A stretch of 64,000 bases of DNA from the NCBI GenBank assembly GCA_036023115.1, contig JAYKKT010000040.1:4434501-4498500 (forward strand), given 5' to 3'. Below are positions 1 to 12,119 of the stretch, piece after piece; position 1 is the first letter of the stretch; each line of letters begins with the position of its first letter. This DNA is from Brasenia schreberi. Lineage: Eukaryota > Streptophyta > Magnoliopsida > Nymphaeales > Cabombaceae. A program made the translations under genes and the position numbers. The notes below the pieces were generated by a model that saw only the letters and a list, made by a program, of their open reading frames with translations, was not told the DNA's origin and made no database searches.

Positions 1-565
1 GTCACATAAGTGACAATAATATAGCCAAAAAAGTCTCGACACATCGATTGGAACCACAAGATACGCTTCAAATTACGGTTGGGTGAGATCACTAGTGTCC
101 TGATTTGCTGTGTGACAACACTTGATACATCGCAAACTTCCAAGGAGATTACTCTTGTCAAGAGGTTTGACTTTCACGAATTACGCATCACCTCTCAGGT
201 TAAATGACTTGACCCCCACCCCCTTTACTTCTTGCTTGTAATTAAGCTATGAGTTTACCCCCATGTGATGCGACTCAACATAATATGCCTCAGATACGAG
301 ATTGAGACACCTAAACCAGATGTTATATCTCTCCCCTACGCTACCACTTAAGACATTTTTGTGAACCCGCTTGAGGCTCTTGAGATTTGCCTTCCTATTA
401 TATACTTCATTTCAACAGTACACTGTCAATCATCTACGAGGAAAGCCAGGAATAACTTCATCTTAAGACCCAGCGAAGTCACAAGATACAGCTACTTCCG
501 GAATTTTCTGTTGGAAATTATTATAGAAAAGTAAATTTGACAGATGCATTTGTCATCGAAGTTAC
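1..565 (-). other. NIPA 3' end: unresolved terminal exon and 3'UTR
   Basis: The gene's 3' part should lie here because the exon before it ends at 566. Short open stretches exist (for example around 430-485 on the minus strand), but none resembles a NIPA C-terminus I recognise, so no coding call is made. Confidence 0.4.
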
Positions 566-684
566 CTGCCACGGGAGTTGCTTCCAGCTCTTTGGTCGAA
601 TGCAATATGATTGTCCCAGAAAGTATAGTAATGAACCCACACAATTCAGATACGATACTGCTCAGGTTCTGCCCATGCCAATCC
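566..684 (-). CDS. NIPA exon 8 (last resolved exon)
   Basis: It encodes [20 protein letters not shown] and [20 protein letters not shown], the last TM helix and start of the cytosolic tail. The acceptor is ATGCAG|GATTGG. A good donor, GGCAG|GTAACT, follows at 565. Without it the frame runs on for about 24 codons to the stop ending at 492. Confidence 0.75.
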
Positions 685-3600
685 TGCATTATAACAAATG
701 AGGCCATAGGAAGCAAGTAGAAATGAAATTATGAAAGATCTGCTAAACATCATTCATACCTTAAACATTATCGCACTAGCAAGGATTGTGAGGGTTGTGA
801 ACATAACGTAATAAATCGGAGAAACAATTGCAGTGTTGAATGTATCTAGTGCCTAAAGAGAAACTTAAAGTCAGCAAATAAGTTCAAATTGGCAAAGAAA
901 TATTTGTTCAGAATAAAAAAGAAGAGAAAAAAATTTCACCTTTATGTCAACAAACAAAGAAGATGAAAGTTACTATTATGAGGTAATAGAGCTTCCAAAT
1001 TTGTTGATATTGCAAAGTTTGATTTCAGTTGACCATGAGAAGTGCTTGTGTATAAAAGTAAATTTTGATGAACGTACATCAAGGGCACCTGTTCACTTGC
1101 TCTATAGTTTTATCTGTTGTTTAGCAGAAAACCTCCGGCCTTTCAACTGACAACCGACTTAGTAGCACGCATATCGATGTTCCAACGAGAGTTCACTAAA
1201 CCAATCTCACACCAATTACACTGTTATTACATGGCATGCAAATCGGACACAAGAGAGGTGTTTTTTTTTATTGCATGCTACTTGAACTTAACGGCAGTTC
1301 ATCACAGAAACACCAACAGATTGAAGCATGCATTTTTCATTCCTAGAACCACTGCCTAGCCATCACCAATTATTTAGTCCACACGAAACAAAATAGGATA
1401 AACCTAAAAAGGTTGTTCAGGGCGTCTTTGACCAGAAAATTACAATGACTGAACATATCATATCAGCTCTAGCAAGCAACAAACCTTGTTTAAGTAATTC
1501 AGCTGGGTGATGACGCAGAAGACTGCAACCATAACAAAAAACCATGTCTGAGGGTAAGCCAGCTGACTAACTCCCTCTAACGTAAGTTTTATTGCAATCC
1601 CAATAGCTTTTATGCTCATAACCTGCACAGACAAATCAAAAAGCATTGCACAGTGAATACTCTGTAACAAGCAAACCTCAGAATGATTTCAGCAATAATA
1701 GTACGTACAGTAAGTGAACCCATTAAAGAACAGATGCCTAAATAAACCATTATATTTGTCCGTCCGCAGCGAGGCTCAAAATGCAGCATTAACGTCAGTG
1801 CAACAGAAACAGCAGAAATGGCATAAAAAACAAATGCTGCAGAAAAAGAAGAATTAGAATCTGAGAAGCTAAAGTGGGAGGACAAGAAAGGGATTACTAT
1901 GAGTTCTTTAGGCAACCCAATGGCAAAACTATGAAAATATTGCGATAAACATAATCAAGCATCTATATTCGAAAAACCTGCCTGGTTCTGTTGCCAACGC
2001 CCAAATCTCTTCCACTGAAGTAGGGTTCTGTTCCTGAGGTGCATGAATTACGATAACAGTGGAGCCAACTATGCATGAGACGCACCCAATGACTCCTATT
2101 TTCTGCAGCCTTTCCTTCAGTATAAAGTGCGCCAACACGGCACTATACACAGGCAACAATATCTTAGTTCCAAAATATCACATCTTTCAAGTTCCATAAC
2201 TACCACGTTTAAGACAGAATCACTCTGGAAAAACACTCCAATGTTCACCTGACTATTATACTCAATGCACCAAGAGGAGTAACGAGAACTGCTGGAGCAA
2301 AAGCGTAGGCGACAAAGTTGGCAACCTCCCCAACAATCACTGCTCATCAAGAAAATTTCAACCCTAAGATCAGAATGCGCAACATGTGCTCCCAATATGA
2401 AATTATATCTCTAATGGAGATTTTGTAAAGAGTAAAGCAAATACAGACAAATGAAGGACGGCAGAAAGTTCAAAATCACTTTCAATGGAGTGCAATTGAG
2501 GGCCATGAGACTGATACCTGGGGTACGCATCTGGATTCGCCCCTTGCATTTTACCAATAAATAAGAAGAAGAATTCAAGGGAGTGCAGTAGACTTACTGG
2601 ACACCATTCCTGCCCACCATAGAGGCTCCAACAGATAAGTATAGCCGCCAATGCCTGTTTTGGAGATAAGACAACATTAGCAATGCGAAATCTTAGTTCA
2701 ACTACATAAGCAAAACATGATTCAAACCATCCATTTGAATTCAAATGTCATCTAACACCACGGAATCTGCTGCGCAGATTTACATCGCAGAGGGCTGCCA
2801 ACATGTTGACCTTGACATCAGGGAAAAGCACCAGTAAAAATGGGGAAATACAACCAATCAACTCGAAAGAAACATTTGCACGGAGTCCCAGAAGATAAAT
2901 CCCCACTTGGGGGAAACAGTCAGCTTTTTCCCCAAAAGTATATACAACCGAAGACCAAAACCAAGCCTTTCCTCACACTAAACGGGGTAGCCTACATGCA
3001 TACTTAGTTGCCAGTCAGCTCCATCTTACGCCATATCAGCGTAATTGATAAAAGCAAGATCATGCTTTCTTGTTTCCTTTGAACATATTGCATGTCCTTT
3101 TCTCCCTCTTTTGTGTTCACCCTCCAACCTTTCTCACTGGAGGGGAATGTGGCAGCCTCTACAAATCTCCGAACTATCTCAATGTGTCGCATTTTATCTT
3201 TCACTGATTTCACACGATACTCTTTCTGTGTTTCACTAGTCAGGCTACACATCTACCACAGCAGTTCTGTCTCTGAGATGGGCATCTTCATATTGATTGA
3301 TGACGATTGAACGCTCAAAACTCGGCACTTTGTAGCATTGCTAGTCTTATTGCTGTCTTATCAGATTTACCCTTCAATTTACTTGATATTTACCTTTCAA
3401 TTTCATGCAATCAAAGTAGGAAGAAAATAGATCCACCACGTTTGGAGAGAGAGAGAGAGAGGGTGGAAACAGACAGGATATTGAATTTGATTTGCATAAT
3501 AGCATCATGACACCAAGAATTGGATGACCATCGTATTCACGAAATACAATTCTTCAATGACCCAACATATACATGAAAAAGTTAACAACAACAGTTATAT

Positions 3601-3964
3601 TGCGGACGCCACTCCCTACATTGCCGTTAACCGATCCAGCGCCCAGACGGAACTATCAATTAAAGGAGAAACCATCCCGTCTGTTAAGACATCTTCTGAG
3701 GAAACAACGCAGAGAATAGAAGCTAACAATTCGTCATCATCTATAAAAAAAACCACGCACAATCAAGAAGAAGAAGAAGAAAAACAAGAGATTGGACTTG
3801 CCTGCGGGTGTGCCGGACGATCCAGCGCGTTTGAGGCCTTTCTTCTTAAGAATGAAGCTGGCGCCGATGAAGGCGCTAGAGAGAAGAGCGAGAAGAAGAC
3901 CCCTCGCGTTGTCCGACGACATCCCCATCATTTTCTCGCTTGATCTACCGCTCTTGGCCCCCAT
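566..3964 (-). CDS. NIPA-family magnesium transporter gene (8 coding exons resolved)
   Basis: The gene encodes a multi-pass membrane protein of the NIPA (DUF803, Mg_trans_NIPA) family, which in plants is thought to carry Mg2+ across endomembranes or the plasma membrane. Family landmarks appear in order: [20 protein letters not shown] after the N-terminus, [99 protein letters not shown] and [16 protein letters not shown]. Exons (minus strand): 3964-3802, 2654-2598, 2339-2249, 2142-1982, 1836-1709, 1622-1485, 852-760 and 684-566. All phases join. The first ATG (3964) gives the usual short hydrophilic N-terminus. The last exon is not resolved: either the frame runs on to a stop at 492, or a donor at 565 leads to a short terminal exon in 1-490. 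I could not assign a numbered paralogue. Confidence 0.9.
760..852 (-). CDS. NIPA exon 7
   Basis: It encodes [18 protein letters not shown], then [13 protein letters not shown], nearly invariant in plant NIPA proteins. Acceptor TTTAG|GCACTA, donor AAG|GTATGA. The exon lacks an ATG-initiated ORF of its own. Confidence 0.87.
1485..1622 (-). CDS. NIPA exon 6
   Basis: It encodes [34 protein letters not shown] and [11 protein letters not shown], the family's signature C-terminal half. Acceptor GTGCAG|GTT, donor AACAAG|GTTTGT. Confidence 0.87.
1709..1836 (-). CDS. NIPA exon 5
   Basis: It encodes [17 protein letters not shown], a short loop, and then [19 protein letters not shown]. This corresponds to the family TM segment followed by the conserved VYIGICSLxGSL motif. 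Acceptor CTGCAG|CA, donor ACT|GTACGT. Confidence 0.85.
1982..2142 (-). CDS. NIPA exon 4
   Basis: It encodes [19 protein letters not shown], a Cys-rich TM segment, [19 protein letters not shown] and ALATEPA. The acceptor is TATAG|TG. Only a GC donor (CCAG|GCAGGT) keeps frame with exon 5. The GT six bases on (AG|GTTTTT) would shift exon 5 into a wrong frame. Confidence 0.8.
2249..2339 (-). CDS. NIPA exon 3
   Basis: It encodes [20 protein letters not shown] and then [10 protein letters not shown], the most conserved transmembrane block of the family. Acceptor GAGCAG|TG, donor GTCAG|GTGAAC. Confidence 0.85.
2598..2654 (-). CDS. NIPA exon 2
   Basis: A 57-base exon encoding the [19 protein letters not shown] region. 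The acceptor is AAAACAG|GC and the donor CCA|GTAAGT. The phase-1 codon split with exon 3 makes a Met ([13 protein letters not shown]). Confidence 0.85.
3802..3964 (-). CDS. NIPA exon 1 (start codon, TM helix 1)
   Basis: It starts at [12 protein letters not shown] and holds the first hydrophobic segment ([17 protein letters not shown]) followed by the family KKKGLKRA motif. It ends in phase 1 at CCCGCAG|GCAAGT, a GC donor rather than GT. Joining here to exon 2 gives [14 protein letters not shown], which matches the family. The plus-strand ORF covering the same bases is a shadow. Confidence 0.85.
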
Positions 3965-4118
3965 TATCCCTTTTTCATCCTTCCTTATTGCTTCTCTCTT
4001 TTTTTCATCCTATCCTACTTCATCCCACTCCTTTGGCGGGCCAAAGAATTCTCGATTCCCGCCACCCAAATTGAACGAGGTTTGGTAGAGATAGCGTCAA
4101 AACGAGAAATGATGATAC

Positions 4119-4151
<33 letters not shown>

Positions 4152-4240
4152 TTCAACGCTCCCAATAATTGCAATGGGTGTTGGAAGAAACCACTGAAAC
4201 AGTAAGAGACAGACACACACACACAGAGGTTTTGTTCTTC
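3965..4240 (-). promoter_or_regulatory. NIPA 5'UTR/promoter with GA/CT tract
   Basis: Immediately upstream of the NIPA start. A long GA run (about 4119-4151) reads as CT-rich on the gene's strand, a frequent feature of plant core promoters and 5'UTRs and a possible site for BBR/BPC GAGA-binding proteins. No convincing TATA box was identified, so the transcription start is unknown. Confidence 0.4.
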
Positions 4241-5500
4241 ATCTTTTACGGATACGGCTGTTTCCACGGAATCGGGAGATTAACCGCAACTGTAATATTA
4301 ACCTTTTTGTGGACGGTTTTACCACTCTTCGTTGTACCGATTCACGGATCTCTCCCTGATATATATCTCCTTTTTACCTTTTTGAGAATCTCTTTTTCTG
4401 ATTTTCGAGCTGCGTTGTATGGAGCGATTTGGTGTAAGTTGGTTTAGGTTCATACATGGTTAGGAGCGTAGGTTGGGATGGTTTGATTTTTTTTTAATAA
4501 GCAAGTCGGGTTAAGTTTACCCTATCAAATATCTCTAGCACTGTTGCTGCTCGTAGGGAGTTTGACTCAAGAGTGTATTTGGGAGTGCATGCGTGAGTGT
4601 TAAGCTTCAACCTCCACTTGTAACAAAAGAAAAAACATGCCTATAATACCACGTACTCGAACCTTTAACTTAGAGGTTCTTTTGAGTCGATCCCTAAATC
4701 TTGAGGACAGTAGTTCCTCACGCTGCCACGGCTTAGTGGATATAAAGCAACCAAACAAAAGTGAAGAAATGGGCAACTTAGAAGTAGCTTCTATGAAAAT
4801 TTTGTTCTCCAAACTATTGGCAAACACATTCATCTCATTAAGGAAAACCAAATTCTTAAACTAAATTTGAGATGAATCAACATGCTTTATATGCAATTCT
4901 ATGGGAATTTGATCCAAGAACTTGATTACATGTCCAATTTTAGCAGTGACGATTCCGTGATCCTACTTCATTTCAGGCTCGTGTAAGAAACAGGTCAACA
5001 AAGATAGGATCTGGGTCTTTTGTGTCATTTTCAAGCCAATCTTCTCCTATGGCATTACATTGAAAAGCTTATATTCTGTTTCGTGTTCGTATTTTATCCT
5101 TTTCTGTTCTCGTGAACGAAAAGAAAGTCAAAACAAATACAACCCAATTCTTTCTAGTTACTTTTGAGTACAAATATGAGCTATCCGTGTTAGGTTTTCG
5201 TGTCATGCCTCATATCATTTAACTAAGAAATATGGAAGGTTTTATCTTTTTGATAATAAGCAAGAGAGCCGTTAAATGGGTGGGATGCAACAATCCGGAT
5301 TTTAGCGATAAAAAAAATATTGGAAGAGACAAAATAACATGGAGAACAGGCAGGTGTCAGGTGCAATTTGGGCTTATGGTAGTTTAGGTAATAAATGAGA
5401 ATACGAGGGCATTGAATAACAAAAATTTAAAGCGAGAAGTGTACAGTTAGGACAAGGTTAGATGCCAGCGAAGACCGTCTGCAGCCCGCCCCGCATTTCC
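4241..5500. other. Intergenic, no gene recognised
   Basis: AT-rich sequence with no supported coding region. On the minus strand near 4651-4661 there is a pol III B-box-like GGTTCGAGTAC, perhaps a worn SINE, but no second box or tail was convincing. Confidence 0.5.
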
Positions 5501-5539
5501 AGTTGACCCGATCTTTGATGGGCAGATTTTTGTATGGAT

Positions 5540-6160
5540 TAGATTTACCGAGGTCACATGGCTGGTTTCGGTTTGCTTGCAATCAGAAACCGGAACCGAA
5601 TCGAGATCGGGTATTTTGTTCGGACAAAAAATATTAAAATTTTTGAATTTTAATAAAAAATATTAAAATTTATGAAACCGTTGGTTCTGATTCTGGTACG
5701 GTCAAGAACCAAATCAGATCCTCCTCGGTTTTGGTTTTAATTATGGTTCTGATTTCAGGCGATTCGTGGCCCGGTTTGATTCTGATTGGAACTGTCGGGA
5801 CTGTTTTGAATGGGCGACGTCTACCCCAGTTTGCCCATTGTTTCAAGAGAAGGCAGGACCCTTTCGGGTTCTAGAGAAACCAGGAATTAGAACTGAACCT
5901 GGATCTGGTTGGTTCTGTGTTTTCTTTAAGTGTCAAGTCATTCAAAATGGAAAAAAGTATTTGAAAATAAGAGATCTAAAAAATAATACAAATAATGGAA
6001 TCAGTGATTCAAAATTCTTGTTTTAGTTCCAACCCAATTCTCGTACAATAAAAATGGAACAGGGAATGAACTGGGGGTCCCCAGTTCAGCTTGGGGTCCA
6101 AGTGCGGTTTGGCTGATTCCGGTTTCGATTCTAGCAGATTCCTGGCTCGATTCGTTATCA
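5540..6160. repeat. Degenerate GGTTC/CCGGTT-rich element, hAT-like non-autonomous relic
   Basis: The stretch is dense in motifs such as GAAACCGGAACCGAATCGAG, GGTTCTGATT and CCGGTTTGATTC, in both orientations. This style is typical of subterminal regions of plant hAT elements. I could not find matching terminal inverted repeats or an 8-bp duplication, so boundaries are approximate. The ORFs inside have no recognisable product. Confidence 0.35.
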
Positions 6161-6349
6161 AACAAGCATTGTCCAAATTAGGTGCTATCCTCTCTTCATG
6201 TCCAAATAAAAACCTATTATAAATTGCATCGTCTACTAACGCCGGTAAATGAACCAAGCTTGCTTGTAGTTGAGCTGGGTTCAGTTTGTCCGTGACTCGA
6301 CAAAGCTTCAAAAAAGAAATTCTCTGTAGTTTTACCTAAACCATGTTCT

Positions 6350-6468
6350 TACGCACACACACACATACATATATATATGTATATATGTATGTATGTATAT
6401 ATATATGTGTGTGTATATATGTATGTATATATATGTATATATATATATACACACACACATATATATAT

Positions 6469-6519
<51 letters not shown>

Positions 6520-6522
6520 ATG
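6350..6522. repeat. Compound microsatellite (CA/TATG/TA)n
   Basis: Alternating purine-pyrimidine run of ACAC, TATG and TA units. It creates long spurious ORFs of Tyr/Ile/Val/Cys on both strands, which are not genes. Confidence 0.95.
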
Positions 6523-6589
6523 AGTTCTTGAAACATTAAGTTGACAAGTGTTGCATTTATATTACAACTAAGGTGGTTGCACTCAAGGG

Positions 6590-6690
6590 AGTTATTTCAC
6601 CTGGTTAGGGGGCTCGAAAGGTCTTGAGTTCGAAACTTAAGGGGTGCATACCTGGCTACAGCCTCCGCATTGTAGCAACAAAGAAGGAAG
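6590..6690 (+). repeat. tRNA-derived SINE (degenerate)
   Basis: A tRNA-like head with TGGTTAGGGGGC and a B-box GAGTTCGAAAC at 6626-6636, then GGGGTGCATACC and a GCCTCC-rich body. It resembles the copies at 35.7 kb and 12.0 kb. No clear tail or TSD. Confidence 0.5.
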
Positions 6691-6699
6691 AGAAAAACA

Positions 6700-7929
<1,230 letters not shown>

Positions 7930-7930
<1 letters not shown>

Positions 7931-8050
7931 AATTAAACTTTTTTTCTTACAATGGGGAGGCTCAAGCCATTTGTGCATTCCGTGGGTATCGAAGTCAGGA
8001 CATGCAACCCGTGAATCGAGTCTTCTAATCAGGTGAGAGCTCACTTTCAG
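7930..8050 (-). repeat. tRNA-derived SINE
   Basis: On the minus strand: CTCACCTGATTAGAAGACTC, a B-box GACTTCGATACCC (7984-7996), GGAATGCACAAATGGC, then GCCTCCCCATTGTAAG and an A-rich tail. The same order is seen on the plus strand at 35686-35790, so both belong to one family. A second B-box-like site lies just right (about 8080-8100) and may be another worn copy. Confidence 0.6.
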
Positions 8051-8159
8051 TGCAGCATAAAACTCATTCCATCGCAGGGGATTAGAACTGGTAAGCTAAC
8101 CAAATAAAGAGACGACTCTTGTTGTCTCGTCTTCAATTTGAACGCGCTAACTGTTAGCC

Positions 8160-9128
8160 GAGCAGCCTCTCTTCAAATTATATTCATGAATGGCTTGTGA
8201 TAATTTACAAACTGAGATGAATCAAATGTAGAAAAAAGATTTTATTAACTATCCTAAATGAAAAAACTCTTCGATCACAGTCTTGCTTTGTGCAAAAAGT
8301 TGAAACAGAAAAGGGTATTCATTTACCTTAAATACTCAAGAATAATAATAACCTTTCAGAAACTTCTTTTTTTGTAAAAAAAAGATTTAAAATGATATTT
8401 ATCGAATCAAGCTGAAAATACCATGTTCATGTTCATGGTCGAATTACATGGTTTAATAAACTGAATACAAACAAGCCGTAGGGACGAACTGATCTGAGTC
8501 AAGTGTGGCATGATTCATTTCATAGCACTACATTGGATACCTTGGCCTACTCGTTTGAGTCTTTACAAACACACCCGAATTTATATATTAGAGTATATTG
8601 TATATTTATTGAAATATATGATGATTCTCTTAAAATATTTTTTATAGGTTCAAGTGGGGCAGAACGGACTATACTTTTGAGTGTTGAGTGTGTATGAGGT
8701 TTGATCCCCAAGACCCACAAGGTGTTACCGTGTGCCTTGCTTAACTTGGCCCAAGGGGGTTTATGCATTTTTGTTTGGTTTAGTTTTAGGATCGTATGCT
8801 TTATTTTGACTCATGTAATAAGTGGTCTTATGTAACCCGTCATGAGTGTTTAGTTTGAGTTCAAGTAAGGGACATATTCTTAAGATACAGTTTTGTTTAG
8901 TTTGGTTTTAGTTATGTAATACACATTTCTGACACATTCCTGATCGGGTTGACCCATTTCTGACACATACACGACCCAAATCCCCATGCCTACGTATGTG
9001 GTCATCTGATCACCATTGGAGTTGCATCCTACGGTAGATGCAATAGCTCAGGTATGAATTTCAAAAGGATCTATAGAAGTTGACAACCATGATGACTTGT
9101 CGTCATGATCCTACAATCGTGCTACCAT

Positions 9129-9191
<63 letters not shown>

Positions 9192-9740
9192 GTATATATA
9201 GAGAGAGAAAGAGAGAGAGAGGAATCTAGTTTTAGTTGACAACCATGATGTTAGATTCATCCATAAATATGCGTTTTGCATCGCTCATGTAGTCGCTTTC
9301 TTGATTTTCAAGATTTGATTTTGATGATGATGAACAACCAATGCCCCAGAATTGTTGAAGAAATTGTTTTAAGATATAATTGAGAGATGGTCGTATTGCA
9401 TTGTCATTGTTCATGCAGTCTGTATTTTGCTTACATTCAACACATTATACAGAAAATATGATACTGAATATGCCCAATGATCAGTCTTGGTGTTCTGGTA
9501 CTTGACTGACGTAAATAAAGAGAGCACTCCTAGGGAGATGTCGTACTATATCACGGTAGTAATATGCATCCATTCAAAGTGGTCGCTTAGTAGTTTGTAT
9601 TAATAATATGTGTCTTCTCAAGTAATCTGATCTTTTAAGAAAATTATATACACCACCCGGCACACATCGCCTGAATTTCTCAACCGGAACTCCGCCTCAC
9701 CCCAAAGATTTTCTAAACCCGATGGGTTAAGGGAAGTTAG
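8160..9740. other. Intergenic, no gene; one microsatellite
   Basis: AT-rich DNA with a (TA)n-(GA)n run at about 9131-9222. No coding similarity recognised on either strand. Confidence 0.5.
9131..9222. repeat. (TA)n-(GA)n microsatellite
   Basis: A pure TA run followed by GAGAGA, the same two-part arrangement as at 7466-7561. Confidence 0.95.
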
Positions 9741-9774
9741 CTTGATACTAGAGAGTTTGCCGTCGATCTGTCGA

Positions 9775-9925
9775 ACAAGGCCGAACTATATCATCGGAAA
9801 TTATTACGAGAACCTGAATTTCTTATTACGAGAACCACCTATCGTCGAACTATATCATCGGAAATTATAACTACAACCACCTTCTGTCGAGCTATATCGT
9901 CGGATTTATTAGTATAACAACCACC
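9775..9925. repeat. Short degenerate tandem repeat (TATATCATCGGAAATTA units)
   Basis: Three or so imperfect copies of a roughly 55-base unit built around GTCGAACTATATCATCGGAA and ACAACCACCTT. It abuts the cyclophilin fragment. Confidence 0.55.
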
Positions 9926-9974
9926 TTGCTTATCATATTATTTCAATTGCAAAATCTACATAGAAATCAAAGGC

Positions 9975-10183
9975 GCCATGGAGAGGACGCCGGGGCCCGT
10001 GTGCTTCTTGATGAAGTTCTCGTCGGCGAATTTGGCGCCGTAGATGGACTCGCCGCCGGTGCCGTTTCCGGCGGTAAAATCGCCACCCTGGCACATGAAT
10101 CTGGGGATCACGCGGTGGAAGACGGAGCCCTTGAAGTGGAGCGGCTTGCCGGAGCGGCCGATGCCCTTCTCGCCGGTGCAGAG
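9975..10183 (-). pseudogene. Cyclophilin (peptidyl-prolyl isomerase) gene fragment
   Basis: The minus strand reads without a stop through about 70 codons of a plant cytosolic cyclophilin: [57 protein letters not shown] and [13 protein letters not shown]. This is roughly residues 40-108 of a protein of about 172. It includes the catalytic Arg of FHRVIP and the [12 protein letters not shown] loop but lacks the N-terminal strands, QFF, and the rest of the active site. It has no start codon and cannot fold alone. It is GC-rich and ends abruptly in AT-rich DNA on both sides, with CAGGGCCGGTTTGG directly at its right end. A captured or transposed gene piece is the likeliest origin. Confidence 0.85.
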
Positions 10184-10199
10184 TCGATTCAGGGCCGGT

Positions 10200-11980
10200 T
10201 TGGAAATTTATAAAATTCCGTTGTTTGGTTCTGATTTGGTTTTTGGAGGTCCAAAAAAATAAACTTAATAACCAATCTATTAAAGCATCATACTTAAATA
10301 AAGAAGTAAACCCCGCTCTAATAACCTCTCTTTCTGTTAGACTATAAACCCCCATCCTAGTCCTAATCCTTCGCACTCTCTTAATCTTCTCAGTCTCTCA
10401 CCCTCTCAATCTTGTTGTTGGTGTTGCTCTCTCGCCCTTCCGCAGAGCACCTCTCGGGCTCTCTCTCAGTTTCTTGCCGTCTCGCACCTCGTTCTCAATA
10501 GCAACTAAAGCTTCTTCTAACCTTCCCCACTTTGTGAAAAAGGTTTCTGTTTTCGTTTTGCCTGTACAAAAGTTTTCGTTTTTTGCCTTGCATAAGCACA
10601 AAGAACTTTACTGTAATTTGAGGAAAGAGCTAAAATCTTATGACATTGTTTTCATTTTGTATATAACATAAGTCTTGCATATGCTAGTACTTTCAAGGGA
10701 TGTAATTGTTTACCACATTTTAGGTTTTCTAGGCTTGTGAATTTTGTTTAATTCTGTATGTTACCCAAGGTTGTGAATAGGATGAGGTGACACAACAAGA
10801 TATTTATTTATCTTCTTCAAAATATCTGTATTATTTTCCTCTATTTTACTTTCTATAAAGAGATAACTAAGTCTTTTGTGGGGCATTATCTCCATGTAGC
10901 ATGAGAAGAAGATGGAAGGTGGGTGACGAGTGTGATCAAGGATTTCTGTTGAACGAGGTTCCATCAAGAGGAAACAACATTTGCCTTTGTTCTTGCCATC
11001 TCAAGGTGTTTGCTAATTCTTCAGCTAATTCTTCAAATCCATCCAATCAAATAATCGAACCGAACTAATTCAGTTCAGGTCGGGTCGGTTAGCTATATGA
11101 ATCGGTTCGCTCAAATCTATCGAATTCAATTTTTGCTTATTTTGGTTTACAAACCGAACCAACCGATGTGCATCCTTATGGTCAAGTTGTAAACAACAAA
11201 TGAGTTTTTGACATTGTTGTAAAATAGACTTAGAGTATGTTTATTTAGATAGTTTATTGATAGAAATATTTTGTTAGTCAATGTACTGATAATTGATCGT
11301 TGAGATTTTTAAAATTATTTAAGTGAAAGCTATGTTTAAAGTTCCAGATCATGTCAACATGTCATGTCTTCCCATTTTTGAGCTCATTTTCATTGAAACG
11401 ATAGGAAATGATTCCTCGCCCACTCTTTTCAAGAAATTGCTTTTCTTAGGCTTCTTTTTGCTTGATAGGGAACGCTCTTGAAGGTAAACTTTTGGCAAAA
11501 ATGCACAATAGTGTTCAATGTGTCCCCACCTTGTAAAGCTAGATTCCAAGACCGGAGAAGATAAGCTCCATTGCTTTCAACAAAGCACCTTGGTGGTCAT
11601 ATCTTTGATGACATATAAATTTAAAACCTTCTATGTTTTGGTTCAAGAGAATTACTTTTGATGTGAGGAGGTGCATAAGGTGTTTTATGTGACAAAAATA
11701 TATAATTCAAATTAATGATAAGACCGCTAATGTGATGATGTTGGCTTGTTAGAAAATCCAAAAATATATAATTCAAATGATAAGTACGTTGAGGAGGATG
11801 TGTGATCACATAAGGAAAGATTGGTGGATCCATGTGGAGTTTATCTTAGCAAAGGAAAGGTAGTGTGATACTAATAGAAGATAAATAAAAGAGATGGACT
11901 TCAGTAAAGTTTTACTATTTGTTAACACCGAAAAATCCACCTTTTGTTGACAACACTATTAGTACAATCTTTGTGCATGT
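10200..11980. other. Intergenic, no gene; hAT-like end motifs near 11.05-11.18 kb
   Basis: No coding call. Around 11050-11175 AACCGAAC, GGGTCGGTT, AATCGGTTCG and ACAAACCGAACCAACCG recur, resembling hAT subterminal sequence, but TIRs are not closed. Confidence 0.4.
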
Positions 11981-11984
11981 AATC

Positions 11985-12115
11985 AAATTGAAGGTTTTGG
12001 GAGAAGGCAAGGTTTTGGTTTCTCTATCTTATCCAACATCATGAGTTCGATACATGGTTCGTGCATGTGGCTTTACCCTTCCATTGTACCAAGAATTTTT
12101 GTATATCATAATGAG
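11985..12115 (+). repeat. tRNA-derived SINE (degenerate)
   Basis: B-box GAGTTCGATAC at 12043-12053 followed by GTGCATGTGGCTTTACCCTT and CCATTGTACC. It parallels the 35.7-kb copy (GAGTTCGATACCC ... GCATTTGGCCTCCCCACTTT). The A-box is weak. Confidence 0.5.
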
Positions 12116-12119
12116 ATTT

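Noticed and set aside
3524..3943. 139-codon plus-strand ORF
   Set aside because: Antisense to NIPA exon 1 and its first intron; no family resemblance, and the minus strand explains the sequence.
6336..6536. Overlapping ORFs rich in Tyr, Ile, His and Cys on both strands
   Set aside because: Pure translation of a CA/TATG/TA microsatellite, not a protein.
9926..10213. 95-codon plus-strand ORF rich in Ala, Gly and Glu
   Set aside because: Antisense of the GC-rich cyclophilin fragment; the minus-strand reading is clearly the real one.
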